Assembly (NCBI GenBank): GCA_963749875.1
Contig: CAVVOX010000004.1
Location: 558,001-622,000, forward strand
DNA: 64,000 bases
Origin: JAHQVI01 sp963749875
Lineage (GTDB): Bacteria > Pseudomonadota > Alphaproteobacteria > Rhizobiales > Rhodomicrobiaceae
Direction of reading: 5' to 3'
Both the position numbers and the translations under genes were made by a program. The notes below the pieces were generated by a model. It saw nothing but the letters and a program-made list of their open reading frames with translations, was not told where the DNA came from and did not search any database. Positions 26,066 to 34,975 of the stretch are shown piece after piece; the first letter of the stretch is position 1, and the number at the start of each line of letters is the position of its first letter.

Positions 26066-27004
26066 CTATTCGCACTCGAGCAGAAGTTTTGCGGCGGCAA
26101 GGTCCTCGATCGCCGTGCCGACCGATTTGAACAGGGTGATTTCCGCGGAGTCCCGGCGACCGGGCTTGAGCCCCGCTGCAAGCTCATGCAGATCGGCCCG
26201 GGTTTTATCGGTCGACCATTTGCCGCTTTGCGCCGCCTGGAGAAGGTCGCCGGCCTCGGCGAATGCGCCGGCATAGGTGTCGACGAAGACCGAGGCGCGA
26301 GCCACGGCCTCGTCATCGGTTTCGCGCATCGAAGGCGTGAACGCCCCGACGAGATCGACATGCGTGCCGGGCCGCAGGTCGCACCCGCGGATCAGCGGCT
26401 CGGTCGAGGTCGTTGCGCAGCTTATGATGTCGGCCTCGGCTGTCGCGGCGGAGAACTCGCCAGCCATTTCGGCCGTCATTCCGTTCTGCTGCAACGCTTC
26501 GCAGGCCGCGCGCGCCCGATCGCGATTGCGCCCCCAGACCAACATGCGGGAAATCGGACGCACGGTCGCATGGGCCTCGGCCAGGTGGCGAACGAGATTG
26601 CCCGTGCCAACCAGAAGCAGTGTCGCGCTGTCGGGACGCGACAGATAGCTGGATGCGAGCGCCGACGCGGCCGCCGTTCGCCGGTTGGTGAGCGCCTCGC
26701 CATCGAATATGGCGAGCGGCGCGCCCGTCGTCCCGTCGAAGACAACATAGACCGAGGAGACCGCGCCCAGCCCTTTTTCGGAATTTTGCGGAAAGACAGT
26801 CACGAGCTTGACGCCGACCGACTTGCCCTCCTGCCAGGCCGGCATCGTCAGGAGACGGGCAGATGCAGCCCCCGAACCCATTTCGTAGGATTGGCGCAAG
26901 GGCTGCGTGACGTCAGCCGTGCGGAATGCCTCTCGCAAGGCTTCGATCAGCCGGCCATAATCCAGCCCGCTAGAAACTTCTTCGGCAGAATAGACCCGCA
27001 ACAT
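26066..27004 (-). CDS. ornithine cyclodeaminase/mu-crystallin family protein
   Basis: A 312-residue Rossmann-fold protein with the family pattern: RLLTMPAW, GVKLVTVFPQN, LTNRRTAAASALAS, LLLVGTGNLVRHLAEAH and DLVGAFTPSMRE. The Lys of GVKLV and the Asp of the last block fit the catalytic positions. Members include ornithine cyclodeaminase, alanine dehydrogenase and delta1-pyrroline-2-carboxylate reductase. Because a second, longer homologue sits next to arginase (30.0 kb), this one may be the reductase that follows an amino acid oxidase. That is inference from context. Confidence 0.82.
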   Translation of the reverse strand: MLRVYSAEEVSSGLDYGRLIEALREAFRTADVTQPLRQSYEMGSGAASARLLTMPAWQEGKSVGVKLVTVFPQNSEKGLGAVSSVYVVFDGTTGAPLAIFDGEALTNRRTAAASALASSYLSRPDSATLLLVGTGNLVRHLAEAHATVRPISRMLVWGRNRDRARAACEALQQNGMTAEMAGEFSAATAEADIISCATTSTEPLIRGCDLRPGTHVDLVGAFTPSMRETDDEAVARASVFVDTYAGAFAEAGDLLQAAQSGKWSTDKTRADLHELAAGLKPGRRDSAEITLFKSVGTAIEDLAAAKLLLECE

Positions 27005-27115
27005 GCGCCCTCAACTGTTCCTTAAGCCACCTATCGCCTGTGACCGGACGAGAATTCGCCCTAGCGGACCGTTCATCGCTCAGAGTATCAGATTTAGCGG
27101 GTAAGACACGGTTCA

Positions 27116-28390
27116 ATGTCCGAGAACGCAGAACAGAACCTTTGGCGGAAAACCGCCCGGTCGGAATTGCAGACCCGTCCGTTGGAAGAGGACGTCTTCG
27201 CCGATCTGGCGGTGATCGGCGGCGGCTTCACCGGCTGTTCGGCGGCGCTGCATGCGGCGCAGCGCGGCGCGACGGTCCGGCTCCTGGAAGCGGAGACGAT
27301 CGGATATGGCGGCTCGGGGCGGAATGTCGGGCTCGTCAATGCGGGCTTATGGATGCCGCCGGATGAAGTCGAGCGGGCGCTGGGCCGGGAGGCTGGGGCG
27401 AAACTGAATGCAGCGCTCGCCGCCGCGCCCGATCTGGTGTTTTCGCTGATCGGAAGGTACGGCATCGACTGCGAAGCACTGCGCTCGGGCACGCTCCACT
27501 GCGCGCATTCCCAGGCCGGCTTCGCCGATCTGCAGAACCGCCTCCGCCAACAATCGGCGCGCGGCGCGCCCGTCACGCTTCTCGATGCGCGCGAGACGGA
27601 ACGCCGGACAGGCGCCGCCGGCTTCCACGGCGCGCTTTTCGACCCCCGCGCCGGAACCATTCAGCCCCTGGCCTATGTCCGGGGCCTGGCGATCGCGGCG
27701 GAGAAGAACGGCGCGGTTCTTCACGAACGCAGCCCAGCCCGTGAAATCGGCCGGGCGAGCGCGCACTGGGTCGTCCGAACCGGGAAGGGCTCCGTCCATG
27801 CGCATTGCCTGCTTCTGGCGACGAACGCCTATCATCACGCCGCAGCCGGCATTGCCGGTCCGGCCTATGTCCCATTCCATTATTTTCAGGCCGCCACGAA
27901 GCCGCTCGGCCCGAACCGGCGCGGCGCAATCCTCCCGCGCCGGGAAGGCTGCTGGGACACGGCGCGGATCATGTCGTCCTTCCGGCTGGACGGCGAAGGG
28001 CGTCTCATCGTCGGCGGCGTCGGCGCGCTGGGTCACCTCGGATCGGGGCTCCACCGAGGATGGGCGGAGCGCAAGCTACGATCGCTCTATCCGCAATTGG
28101 CGGGCGAACCGTTTGACGATTTCTGGTCCGGGCGCATCGCCATGACCGGCGACCATCTGCCGAAGATCGTCCTGCTCGGGGATAATGCCTTCAGCATATT
28201 CGGCTATTCCGGCCGCGGCATCGGTCCGGGCACGGTGTTCGGTGCGGCGGCTGCGAGCGTCCTGCTCGGGGAGAGCGAGACGCAATGGCCCATCGCGCCG
28301 ATCGACGGCTATTCGGAGCGGATGACGCGATTGAAATCGGCGTTCTTCGAGACGGGCGCGGCGCTCGTCCATATGGGCGCGCTGCGCTGA
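27116..28390 (+). CDS. FAD-dependent amine/amino acid oxidoreductase (DAO family)
   Basis: A 424-residue flavoenzyme of the D-amino acid oxidase fold, close in layout to gamma-glutamylputrescine oxidase and similar PuuB-type enzymes. The dinucleotide motif VIGGGFTGCSAALHAAQRGATVRLLE is at residues 30-55, and the C-terminal FAD part has FGYSGRGIGPGTVFGAAAA. No signal peptide. It is divergent from the OCD-like gene at 26.1-27.0 kb and lies beside arginine genes, so an amine or basic amino acid substrate is likely. Confidence 0.82.
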   Translation: MSENAEQNLWRKTARSELQTRPLEEDVFADLAVIGGGFTGCSAALHAAQRGATVRLLEAETIGYGGSGRNVGLVNAGLWMPPDEVERALGREAGAKLNAALAAAPDLVFSLIGRYGIDCEALRSGTLHCAHSQAGFADLQNRLRQQSARGAPVTLLDARETERRTGAAGFHGALFDPRAGTIQPLAYVRGLAIAAEKNGAVLHERSPAREIGRASAHWVVRTGKGSVHAHCLLLATNAYHHAAAGIAGPAYVPFHYFQAATKPLGPNRRGAILPRREGCWDTARIMSSFRLDGEGRLIVGGVGALGHLGSGLHRGWAERKLRSLYPQLAGEPFDDFWSGRIAMTGDHLPKIVLLGDNAFSIFGYSGRGIGPGTVFGAAAASVLLGESETQWPIAPIDGYSERMTRLKSAFFETGAALVHMGALR

Positions 28391-28422
28391 GCCTCGGCGC
28401 CGCCCCGCAACGCTGGGGGGAC

Positions 28423-28873
28423 TTAACCGCCAATCGATGCGCCCGCAACGCGCTTTCGTGTCGAGAGCAAAAGGTTGGTCTCCGTCGCCGATATGCCTTC
28501 GATGAGCCGGATGCGGTTCAAGACGTCGTCAAAGCTCGGCAGATCCGTCGTGCCGATTTCCGCGACCAGGTCCCAGCGCCCATTGGTCGCGTGAATCGCC
28601 CGAATCTCCGGCATGCCGCTCAGCCGCTGCACGACGCGGTCGGTCGACTTGCCTTCGACCGCGATCAGCGTAATCGCTCGAACCTCAGGCGCCTGAACGT
28701 CGCTTTTGAGCTGGACCGTGAAGCCGGTTATCTGCCCCGAACTCGACCAAGCGGTCCATATGCGCCCGGATGGTCGCGCGCGATACACCGAGCGCGTTTG
28801 CAAGCTCGGATACGGACCGCCGCGCGTTAAGGCGCAGGGCCGATATCAGCCTCACATCGAGATCGTCCAACAC
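28423..28873 (-). CDS. Lrp/AsnC-family transcriptional regulator (frameshifted as given)
   Basis: A small regulator of about 149 residues once the frame is repaired. The N-terminal helix-turn-helix (LDVRLISALRLNARRSVSELANAL, SRATIRAHMDRLVEFG) lies in one frame, and the ligand-binding RAM domain (QITGFTVQLKSD, EIRAIHATNGRWDLVAEIGT) in another. The run CCCC at 28735-28738 should be CCC: this joins EFG to QITGF. It is divergent from arginase and therefore a likely local regulator of arginine catabolism. Confidence 0.82.
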
Positions 28874-29012
28874 TTTCTCCAGTTTGCAAAGCCTGTGATG
28901 CCAATTCGAACATATTCTACTTCAAATTGCGCAATCTTGCCACTCGAACCCGCCAATTCAAAACATTATCCTTTCATTATGCAAATCATGGCCTGATGAG
29001 CCAGATGGAGAA

Positions 29013-30011
29013 ATGGTCATGACAGCTTACAGGAACCAGCGGATTGCCCTCTTGGGCATCCCCTTTGACGGAGGCGCGAGCCAGCGCGGACCAGCGGCCG
29101 GTCCCGCCGCGCTGAGACGGGCAGGCATCGCCGAGCCGCTCCTCCGATTGGGCTACCGCGTCGAGGACCATGGCAACCTCGCCGCCACGCCTGTCTCCGG
29201 GCTCAGCGCCGAAAATCCACGCGTCAGGAATTTGAGCGAGATCGCCGGGTGGACGCGCCGCCTGATGCCGGCCGCCGAGGATCTGCTTCGAAATGGCGTT
29301 TTGCCGATCTGGCTCGGCGGCGATCACAGCCTTTCTCTCGGGACGGTCGCCGGAGCCGCCGCCTATGCCGAATCCGCCAGACGCCCGCTTTTCGTCCTGT
29401 GGCTCGACGCCCATCCGGACTTCAATACGCTTGAGACGACGGCAAGCGGCAATCTGCACGGCGTGCCGGTGGCCTACTTCTGCGGATTGCCCGGTTTCGA
29501 CGCTCTCCTCGGCCGGCCGCTCGACGCCCATGTCCGGCCAAGGAATGTCTGTATGCTGGGCATCCGCTCGGTGGACCCGTTGGAGGATGAGCTGCTCCGG
29601 GCGCATCATGTCCGGCTGCATGACATGGGCGCGATAGCGGAGCACGGCGTCTCGTCCCTGCTGCAACCGTTCCTGGACGAGATCGCCGCCGAGAACGGCC
29701 TCCTGCATGTGAGCCTCGATGTGGACTTCCTCGATCCCGAAATCGCGCCCGGTGTGGGCACGCGGGTTCCAGGCGGCGCCACGGCTCAGGATGCGCAGCG
29801 GGTCATGGAAATGCTGCACGTGAGCGGCCTCGTGACATCGCTCGACATCGTCGAATTCAACCCCTTTCTGGACGATGGCGGACGCACCGTGCGGCTCATC
29901 GTCGATCTCGTCGCAATGCTGTTCGGCGATAAGCTTGCGGACCGCTCCGCACACACCCAATGGTCACCAGAAACACACGAGGCAGGCAGGGAGCTGATCC
30001 GATGGTTGTGA
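29013..30011 (+). CDS. rocF: arginase family ureohydrolase
   Basis: Converts arginine to ornithine and urea with a binuclear manganese centre. The metal-binding blocks GGDHSLS, DAHPDFN and SLDVDFLDP are all present, and the C-terminal SLDIVEFNPFLDD matches arginases better than agmatinases. At 332 residues it is close to family length. Its stop overlaps the start of the ornithine cyclodeaminase gene by 10 bases, so the ornithine made is probably channelled to proline. Confidence 0.88.
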   Translation: MVMTAYRNQRIALLGIPFDGGASQRGPAAGPAALRRAGIAEPLLRLGYRVEDHGNLAATPVSGLSAENPRVRNLSEIAGWTRRLMPAAEDLLRNGVLPIWLGGDHSLSLGTVAGAAAYAESARRPLFVLWLDAHPDFNTLETTASGNLHGVPVAYFCGLPGFDALLGRPLDAHVRPRNVCMLGIRSVDPLEDELLRAHHVRLHDMGAIAEHGVSSLLQPFLDEIAAENGLLHVSLDVDFLDPEIAPGVGTRVPGGATAQDAQRVMEMLHVSGLVTSLDIVEFNPFLDDGGRTVRLIVDLVAMLFGDKLADRSAHTQWSPETHEAGRELIRWL

Positions 30012-31081
30012 GACATGACAAAATCAACATCGTCCCCTTTGTCAGCGTCGACAGCATGATGAAGCTGGTGCTGACGGTCGGCGTCGAAAAATTCCTGCGC
30101 GAGCTCGCCGGCTACATCGAAGCGGACTTCAAGCGCTGGGAGTTGTTCGACAAGAAGGCGCGCGTCGCCTCGCATTCCAAGGAAGGCGTCATCGAGCTGA
30201 TGCCGACCAGCGACGGGAGCGTCTACGCGTTCAAATATGTCAATGGCCATCCGAAGAATACGCGGAGCGGCCTCCAGACAGTCACGGCTTTCGGCGTGCT
30301 TTCCGACGTCGATAGCGGATATCCGATGCTCCTGTCCGAGATGACGATCCTGACGGCCCTCCGCACCGCCGCCACCTCGGCGCTCGCCGCGAAATATCTC
30401 GCGCCGAAAGATGCGGCATGCATGGCGATCATCGGCAATGGCGCGCAATCGGAGTTCCAGGCGCTGGCCTTCAAGGCCCTGCTCGGCGTGAAGAAGCTGC
30501 GGCTTTACGATATCGACAAGCCGGCGACGCGCCGCTGCATGCGCAATCTGGCGAACCGGGGCTTCGACATTGTGGCCTGCGGCTCCGCGGAGGAGGCCGT
30601 GGAAGGCACGCAGATCGTCACCACGGCGACGGCCGACAAGCAGTACGCCACCATCTTGACCGATAATATGGTGGGATCGGGTGTTCACATTAATGCCGTC
30701 GGCGGCGACAGTCCGGGCAAGACCGAACTGCATAAGGACATTCTGCTGCGCTCCGACATCTTCGTGGAATACCCGCCCCAGACGCGGATCGAAGGCGAGA
30801 TCCAGCAATTGCCGGCCGATCACGCGGTTACCGAGCTTTGGCAGGTGATGACGGGCGCTGCGCCGGGCCGCCGGAACGCCGATCAGATCACCCTGTTCGA
30901 TTCGGTGGGCTTTGCGACGGAGGATTTCTCCGCCCTGCGTTTTGTGCGCGACCAGCTCGAACGCACCGGCCTGTTCGAGGAGCTCGACCTGTTGGCCGAC
31001 CCGGACGATCCGAGGGACCTGTTCGGGATGATCATTCGGGCGGGCAAGGCGAAGCCCGCCGTCGTCGAGAGCGCGGCATAG
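30002..31081 (+). CDS. ocd: ornithine cyclodeaminase
   Basis: Converts ornithine to proline and ammonia with bound NAD. About 359 residues from MVVRHDKINIVPF (ATG 30002). Blocks include KRWELFDKKARVASHSKEGVIELMP, FKYVNGHPKN (catalytic Lys region), LTALRTAATSALAAKYLAP, IIGNGAQSEFQALAF and VGGDSPGKTELH (catalytic Asp region). The longer C-terminus fits the ArcB type better than the mu-crystallin-like type at 26.1 kb. Co-translated with arginase. Confidence 0.9.
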   Translation: MVVRHDKINIVPFVSVDSMMKLVLTVGVEKFLRELAGYIEADFKRWELFDKKARVASHSKEGVIELMPTSDGSVYAFKYVNGHPKNTRSGLQTVTAFGVLSDVDSGYPMLLSEMTILTALRTAATSALAAKYLAPKDAACMAIIGNGAQSEFQALAFKALLGVKKLRLYDIDKPATRRCMRNLANRGFDIVACGSAEEAVEGTQIVTTATADKQYATILTDNMVGSGVHINAVGGDSPGKTELHKDILLRSDIFVEYPPQTRIEGEIQQLPADHAVTELWQVMTGAAPGRRNADQITLFDSVGFATEDFSALRFVRDQLERTGLFEELDLLADPDDPRDLFGMIIRAGKAKPAVVESAA

Positions 31082-31245
31082 CGGAAATTTCCTGTTCAGC
31101 ACTTCCTCTCCGCGCTCATCGGGACTGGCGATGTGCTCGCGACGCCGTATAGTCGACGCGGCAAATCCGGCCGCGGGCGATCGCCTAACCGATTCTCGAA
31201 TTCATAAGACGGCCCCGTTCTGTCGGTTTCGTTGCCACCGAACGA

Positions 31246-31351
31246 CAAGATCAACCCTCGTTCATGTGGAGTCACTTGAACGAGGTCAAGTTGATCTACA
31301 TCAATAAGTTAGCGCAACTGTCCGCGCCCAATTGGACGCGCGTCGCGCTAG
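31246..31351 (+). repeat. repeat module B, copy 5
   Basis: A 106-base copy beginning CAAGATCAACCC (the first CTAG has become CAAG) and ending GCGCGCTAG. The final CTAG is shared with the module A copy that follows. Order here is B then A, the reverse of the arrangement at 13.96-14.17 kb. Confidence 0.8.
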
Positions 31352-31454
31352 TGCATCGATCCAACGGAGGCTACGCCGGAGTTTGGTGAAATCGATGCAT
31401 AAACAAAGAGCAAGTGGGCTGGCGCATGAACCAAGTGAATGCGTCAGTGCACTA
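31351..31454 (+). repeat. repeat module A, copy 2
   Basis: A 104-base copy from GTGCATCGATCC to GTCAGTGCACTAG. The outer GTGCA...TGCAC pair plus flanking CTAG gives an 8-base terminal inverted repeat. GTGCATCGAT and ATCGATGCAT form an internal palindrome. It lies just before recQ and may carry part of the recQ leader. Confidence 0.75.
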
Positions 31455-31474
31455 GGTGGCCTTGGGGGGCACGC

Positions 31475-33313
31475 ATGCTTGACCTGAAAAGCGCGGAAAC
31501 GCAGCTTCTGGAAACCTTCGGCTTCAAAGCCTTCCGGCCAGGTCAGGATGAGATTATCACCGCCGTGCTTGCCGGACGCGATGTCCTTGCCGTGATGCCG
31601 ACGGGCGGCGGCAAGTCGCTCTGCTATCAGCTTCCCGCGCTCCTCCGCGATGGGCTGACGGTCGTCGTCTCGCCGCTCATCGCACTCATGCGCAATCAGG
31701 TGGCGCAGCTTCAGGGCTACGGCATCGCCGCGGCGAGCCTCAACTCCGCCAATGAGCGCGGCGAAACGCGCGCCGCCTTCGAGGAGCTGGAAAACGGTAC
31801 GCTGCGCATCCTCTATCTCGCGCCGGAACGCCTCGCCCTGGCCGAGACCCGCGACAGGCTCGCCCGCGCCGGTGTCGGCCTTCTCGCCATCGACGAAGCG
31901 CATTGCGTCTCGCAATGGGGACATGATTTCCGCCCGGAATATATGGCCATCGGCGAAGCGGCGGCCGCGCTCGGCGACGTCCAGCGCATCGCCCTAACCG
32001 CGACGGCCGATCTCGCCACACGCAACGAGATCCTGAAGAAGCTTTTCAGCCGCGATCCCGCGATCTTCGTCCATGGCTTCGATCGCCCGAATCTGCGGCT
32101 CGCCATGCGGCCAAAGGCCAATGCCCGCCGGCAGATCGTCGAGTTCATCAAGGGACGCTCCGGCGAGAGCGGCATCATCTATTGCGCCTCGCGCAAGCAG
32201 ACCGAGGATCTGGCCGAATTCCTGAACGGCAAGGGCTTCCGCGCCCTCGCCTATCACGCCGGGATGGGCGCCGGCGACCGTTCGCGCAATCAGGACGCCT
32301 TCCTCCAGGAGGACGGGCTGGTCATGGCGGCCACCATCGCCTTCGGCATGGGCATCGATAAGCCGGATGTCCGCTTCGTCATGCACGCCAACCTGCCGAA
32401 GAGCCTGGAGGGCTATTATCAGGAGATCGGGCGCGCCGGACGTGACGGGCTGCCCGCCGATACGCTCACCCTTTACGGGCTCGACGACATGCGCCTGCGC
32501 CGGATGCAGATCGAGGACAGCGACGCCTCGGATGACCAGAAGCGCATCGAAAAGCAGCGCCTCAACGCGCTGATCGCCCTCTGCGAAGCGCCGCGCTGCC
32601 GCCGCCAGACGCTGCTCGCCTATTTCGGCGAGGCGGTCGGGCCTTGCGGCAATTGCGATCTGTGCATCGACGGCGTGGAGGTCATGGACGCCACGATCCC
32701 GGCGCAGAAGGCGCTTTCGGCCATCGTGCGCACGGGCGAGCGCTTCGGTGCGGAGCATCTGATCGCCATCCTGCGCGGCGAGGAAACCGACAAGGTCCGC
32801 CAGTTCAACCATGACCGGCTGCCGACCTTCGGCGTCGGCAAGGAGCATGGCCGGCAGGAGTGGCATTCGATTTTCCGCCAGCTCTATGCCGCCGGCATCA
32901 TCAATTTCGATATCGCCTCTTACGGCCGCTGGACCGTCACCGAGCGCGGGCGCGGCGTGCTCAAAGGCGCGATGAAGGTCGAGCTGCGCCGGGAAGCCAT
33001 GAGCCCGGCGGCGAAGCGCCCCTCGACGAAAACGGCCTCGGCGCCGGCTCAGACCCTTTCCGCCGACGACCGGCGGCTGTTCGATGCGCTGAAAAGCACA
33101 CGGCTCCGGCTCGCCAAGGAGGAAAGCGTCCCCGCCTTCGTCATCCTCGCCGACCGGAGCCTCCTGGACATGGTGCTCCTGAAGCCGGAAAACCGCGACC
33201 AGATGATGATGGTGCACGGCGTCGGCCAGGCGAAGCTGGAGAAATATGGCGAGATATTCCTGAGCGCCATAAGGCAGTACCGCGCCGAGGCAAATCTATG
33301 CGGTGAGGCCTGA
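31475..33313 (+). CDS. recQ: ATP-dependent DNA helicase RecQ
   Basis: A 3'-5' helicase of about 612 residues. The helicase motifs are complete: motif I (MPTGGGKSLCYQLPA), DEAH box (AIDEAHCVSQWGHDFRPEY), SAT-like motif (ALTATAD) and motif VI (QEIGRAGRDG). The RQC zinc Cys (CRRQTLLAYFGE, CGNCDLC) and a C-terminal HRDC domain (FVILADRSLLDMV) follow. I start at MLDLKSAETQL (31475) rather than at the upstream in-frame codon inside repeat A. It is transcribed alone. Confidence 0.95.
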   Translation: MLDLKSAETQLLETFGFKAFRPGQDEIITAVLAGRDVLAVMPTGGGKSLCYQLPALLRDGLTVVVSPLIALMRNQVAQLQGYGIAAASLNSANERGETRAAFEELENGTLRILYLAPERLALAETRDRLARAGVGLLAIDEAHCVSQWGHDFRPEYMAIGEAAAALGDVQRIALTATADLATRNEILKKLFSRDPAIFVHGFDRPNLRLAMRPKANARRQIVEFIKGRSGESGIIYCASRKQTEDLAEFLNGKGFRALAYHAGMGAGDRSRNQDAFLQEDGLVMAATIAFGMGIDKPDVRFVMHANLPKSLEGYYQEIGRAGRDGLPADTLTLYGLDDMRLRRMQIEDSDASDDQKRIEKQRLNALIALCEAPRCRRQTLLAYFGEAVGPCGNCDLCIDGVEVMDATIPAQKALSAIVRTGERFGAEHLIAILRGEETDKVRQFNHDRLPTFGVGKEHGRQEWHSIFRQLYAAGIINFDIASYGRWTVTERGRGVLKGAMKVELRREAMSPAAKRPSTKTASAPAQTLSADDRRLFDALKSTRLRLAKEESVPAFVILADRSLLDMVLLKPENRDQMMMVHGVGQAKLEKYGEIFLSAIRQYRAEANLCGEA

Positions 33314-33498
33314 GTGAGGGCTGGAACGCGGGCGCCAGCAGCGGGCCGCAATCTCGCGTCGTTCGTAGGTGCGATCTCGCTTCGACCGGGCGCCGGGCGA
33401 TCCGGTCCCGTCCGCGGTTGACGACGGCGCGCAACTCTTGTCTATTCGCCAGCGGCGTGGCACAGTCTGCCGCATCCTGGCGGTAAGCCGGCCGCGAC

Positions 33499-33573
33499 GC
33501 CGCAGTAGCTCAGTGGTAGAGCGCACCCTTGGTAAGGGTGAGGCCGGGAGTTCAATCCTCCCCTGCGGCACCA
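33499..33573 (+). tRNA. tRNA-Thr (GGT)
   Basis: GCCGCAG pairs with CTGCGGC as acceptor stem, followed by ACCA, with CCA encoded. The anticodon arm CACCC-TTGGTAA-GGGTG puts GGT at 33531-33533, reading ACC/ACT threonine codons. The T arm carries the TTCAATC-type loop. The gene stands alone, 185 bases after recQ; no integrase follows it. Confidence 0.95.
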
Positions 33574-33721
33574 GTCAATCGTATTTCCATTGCCCTTATC
33601 CGCAAGACCAGCTTGGCCAATGAAACCACCGTCCGCCGGTTGGTGCAAACCGCGGCGCGACGGCAGAATGCGCGCGCTGTCAAGATCGGAAGGGCGTTTA
33701 CCTCTTCAGGGCTTGCTTCGC

Positions 33722-34975
33722 TCACTTCATCAACGCCTCTTCAAAAGGAAAGAGGCTCAGGAACTCGACGCCTGTCTCGGTGATCAGCACCTGCTGCTCC
33801 AGCTTGACGCCCTCGCGCCCGCGCTCCTTGCCGATATAGCTCTCCACACAGAGTGTCATGCCGGGGACGACTTCACCGTCATACCCTGCGTCGGGGAAAT
33901 CCGCCCGATGATAGAGATAAGGATATTCGCCCGTCATGCCGCAGCCATGCGCTGACAGATAATAGCGATTGGCGAAGAAACGCTCCGGGATTTCCCAGGC
34001 CTCATTGGCATAATCACGAAAACTCATGCCCGGGCACAGGATGCTCATATTGTGATGGACTTGGTCATAGGCATGGCGGTAGAGGTCGCGCTGCGTCGGC
34101 GTCGGGCGCTTCGGGCCTGAATGGAATGTCCGGGAAAAATCGGAGTAATAGCCGTAGCAGCCGACGACATCCGTATCCAGCGCGATCAGTTCATTCTCGC
34201 CGATCGGGCGCGGACCGGCCTCCTGAAACCAGGGATTCGTCCGCGGACCGGAATTCAGAAGCCGCGTCTCGATATAATCACCATTCTGAGCAATGATGGC
34301 CTGATGCAGAACCGACCAGAGCTGGGCCTCGGTCAGGCCCGGCCGGATGGCGTCGCGCAGACTGCGGACGCCCGCTTCCGTCGCGCGCAAAGAGGCGCGA
34401 ATGCATTTCAACTCCTCTGCCGATTTGATTGACCGGGCCATCTCGACCGCCCCCTGAGCGTCAACAATCCGGAAACCAAGACCGGCAAGCGCGATGGCAG
34501 AGCCGGCATTGAATCGCTCCATCCCTATCGTTGCGTCCGCGCCGACGAACTGACGGATCGTATCCGCCATCTCCCGCGCCCAGCGCTGTTCGCGTTCGGA
34601 AATCTGATCGCCGGCTGCGACGAAGCTTGCGGTCAAGGCGGGCCTGACCTCGGTAATCGTCTCGATCCCCGCGGCCAAATGCATGCAGCCCGTGAACTCG
34701 TAGAGGATGCATTCCGTCTGCGTCAGAAGCACATAGCGTGAGGGCGTATTACGAGCCGTGAAGACCTGCATGTTTCGCGCACCCGTCGCATAGCGGATAT
34801 TGACCGGGTCGCTCAGAATGCAGGCCGCGATCCCGCGCACAGCCATTTCCGCCCGCACACGCCCGAGCCTGTAAAGCCGCACGGCCCGTTCGTTCACTGC
34901 GTCTGGCGGCGGCGCGTCGAGTTGCGCCAGATCACCTAAGCCGGAGCGCTCGGCGTGCCAGTCAAACTTGGCCAT
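33722..34975 (-). CDS. M24 family metalloenzyme, DddP-like
   Basis: A 417-residue creatinase/prolidase-fold protein. Candidate metal ligands are Asp 267 and 269 (DTDVVG), Asp 279 (YYSDFSRTF), His 343 (SAHGCG), Glu 378 (CVESY) and Glu 393 (KLEQQ). From memory, their spacing equals the ligand array of the DMSP lyase DddP (D295, D297, D307, H371, E406, E421). However, the proposed catalytic Asp of DddP, six residues after the His, is Gly here (HGCGMTGEY). It may therefore be a DddP-like enzyme with another substrate, such as an Xaa-Pro peptidase or ectoine-hydrolase relative. It is divergent from the peptide-type ABC transporter. Confidence 0.75.
   Translation of the reverse strand: MAKFDWHAERSGLGDLAQLDAPPPDAVNERAVRLYRLGRVRAEMAVRGIAACILSDPVNIRYATGARNMQVFTARNTPSRYVLLTQTECILYEFTGCMHLAAGIETITEVRPALTASFVAAGDQISEREQRWAREMADTIRQFVGADATIGMERFNAGSAIALAGLGFRIVDAQGAVEMARSIKSAEELKCIRASLRATEAGVRSLRDAIRPGLTEAQLWSVLHQAIIAQNGDYIETRLLNSGPRTNPWFQEAGPRPIGENELIALDTDVVGCYGYYSDFSRTFHSGPKRPTPTQRDLYRHAYDQVHHNMSILCPGMSFRDYANEAWEIPERFFANRYYLSAHGCGMTGEYPYLYHRADFPDAGYDGEVVPGMTLCVESYIGKERGREGVKLEQQVLITETGVEFLSLFPFEEALMK

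Noticed and set aside
33296..33648. Small reading frames over and beside the tRNA-Thr gene
   Set aside because: They cross the tRNA on either strand, have no family features and differ in composition from real genes; the tRNA explains the region.
33499..33721. tRNA-Thr as an integration site
   Set aside because: No integrase, no direct repeat of the tRNA 3' end and no phage genes were seen nearby.
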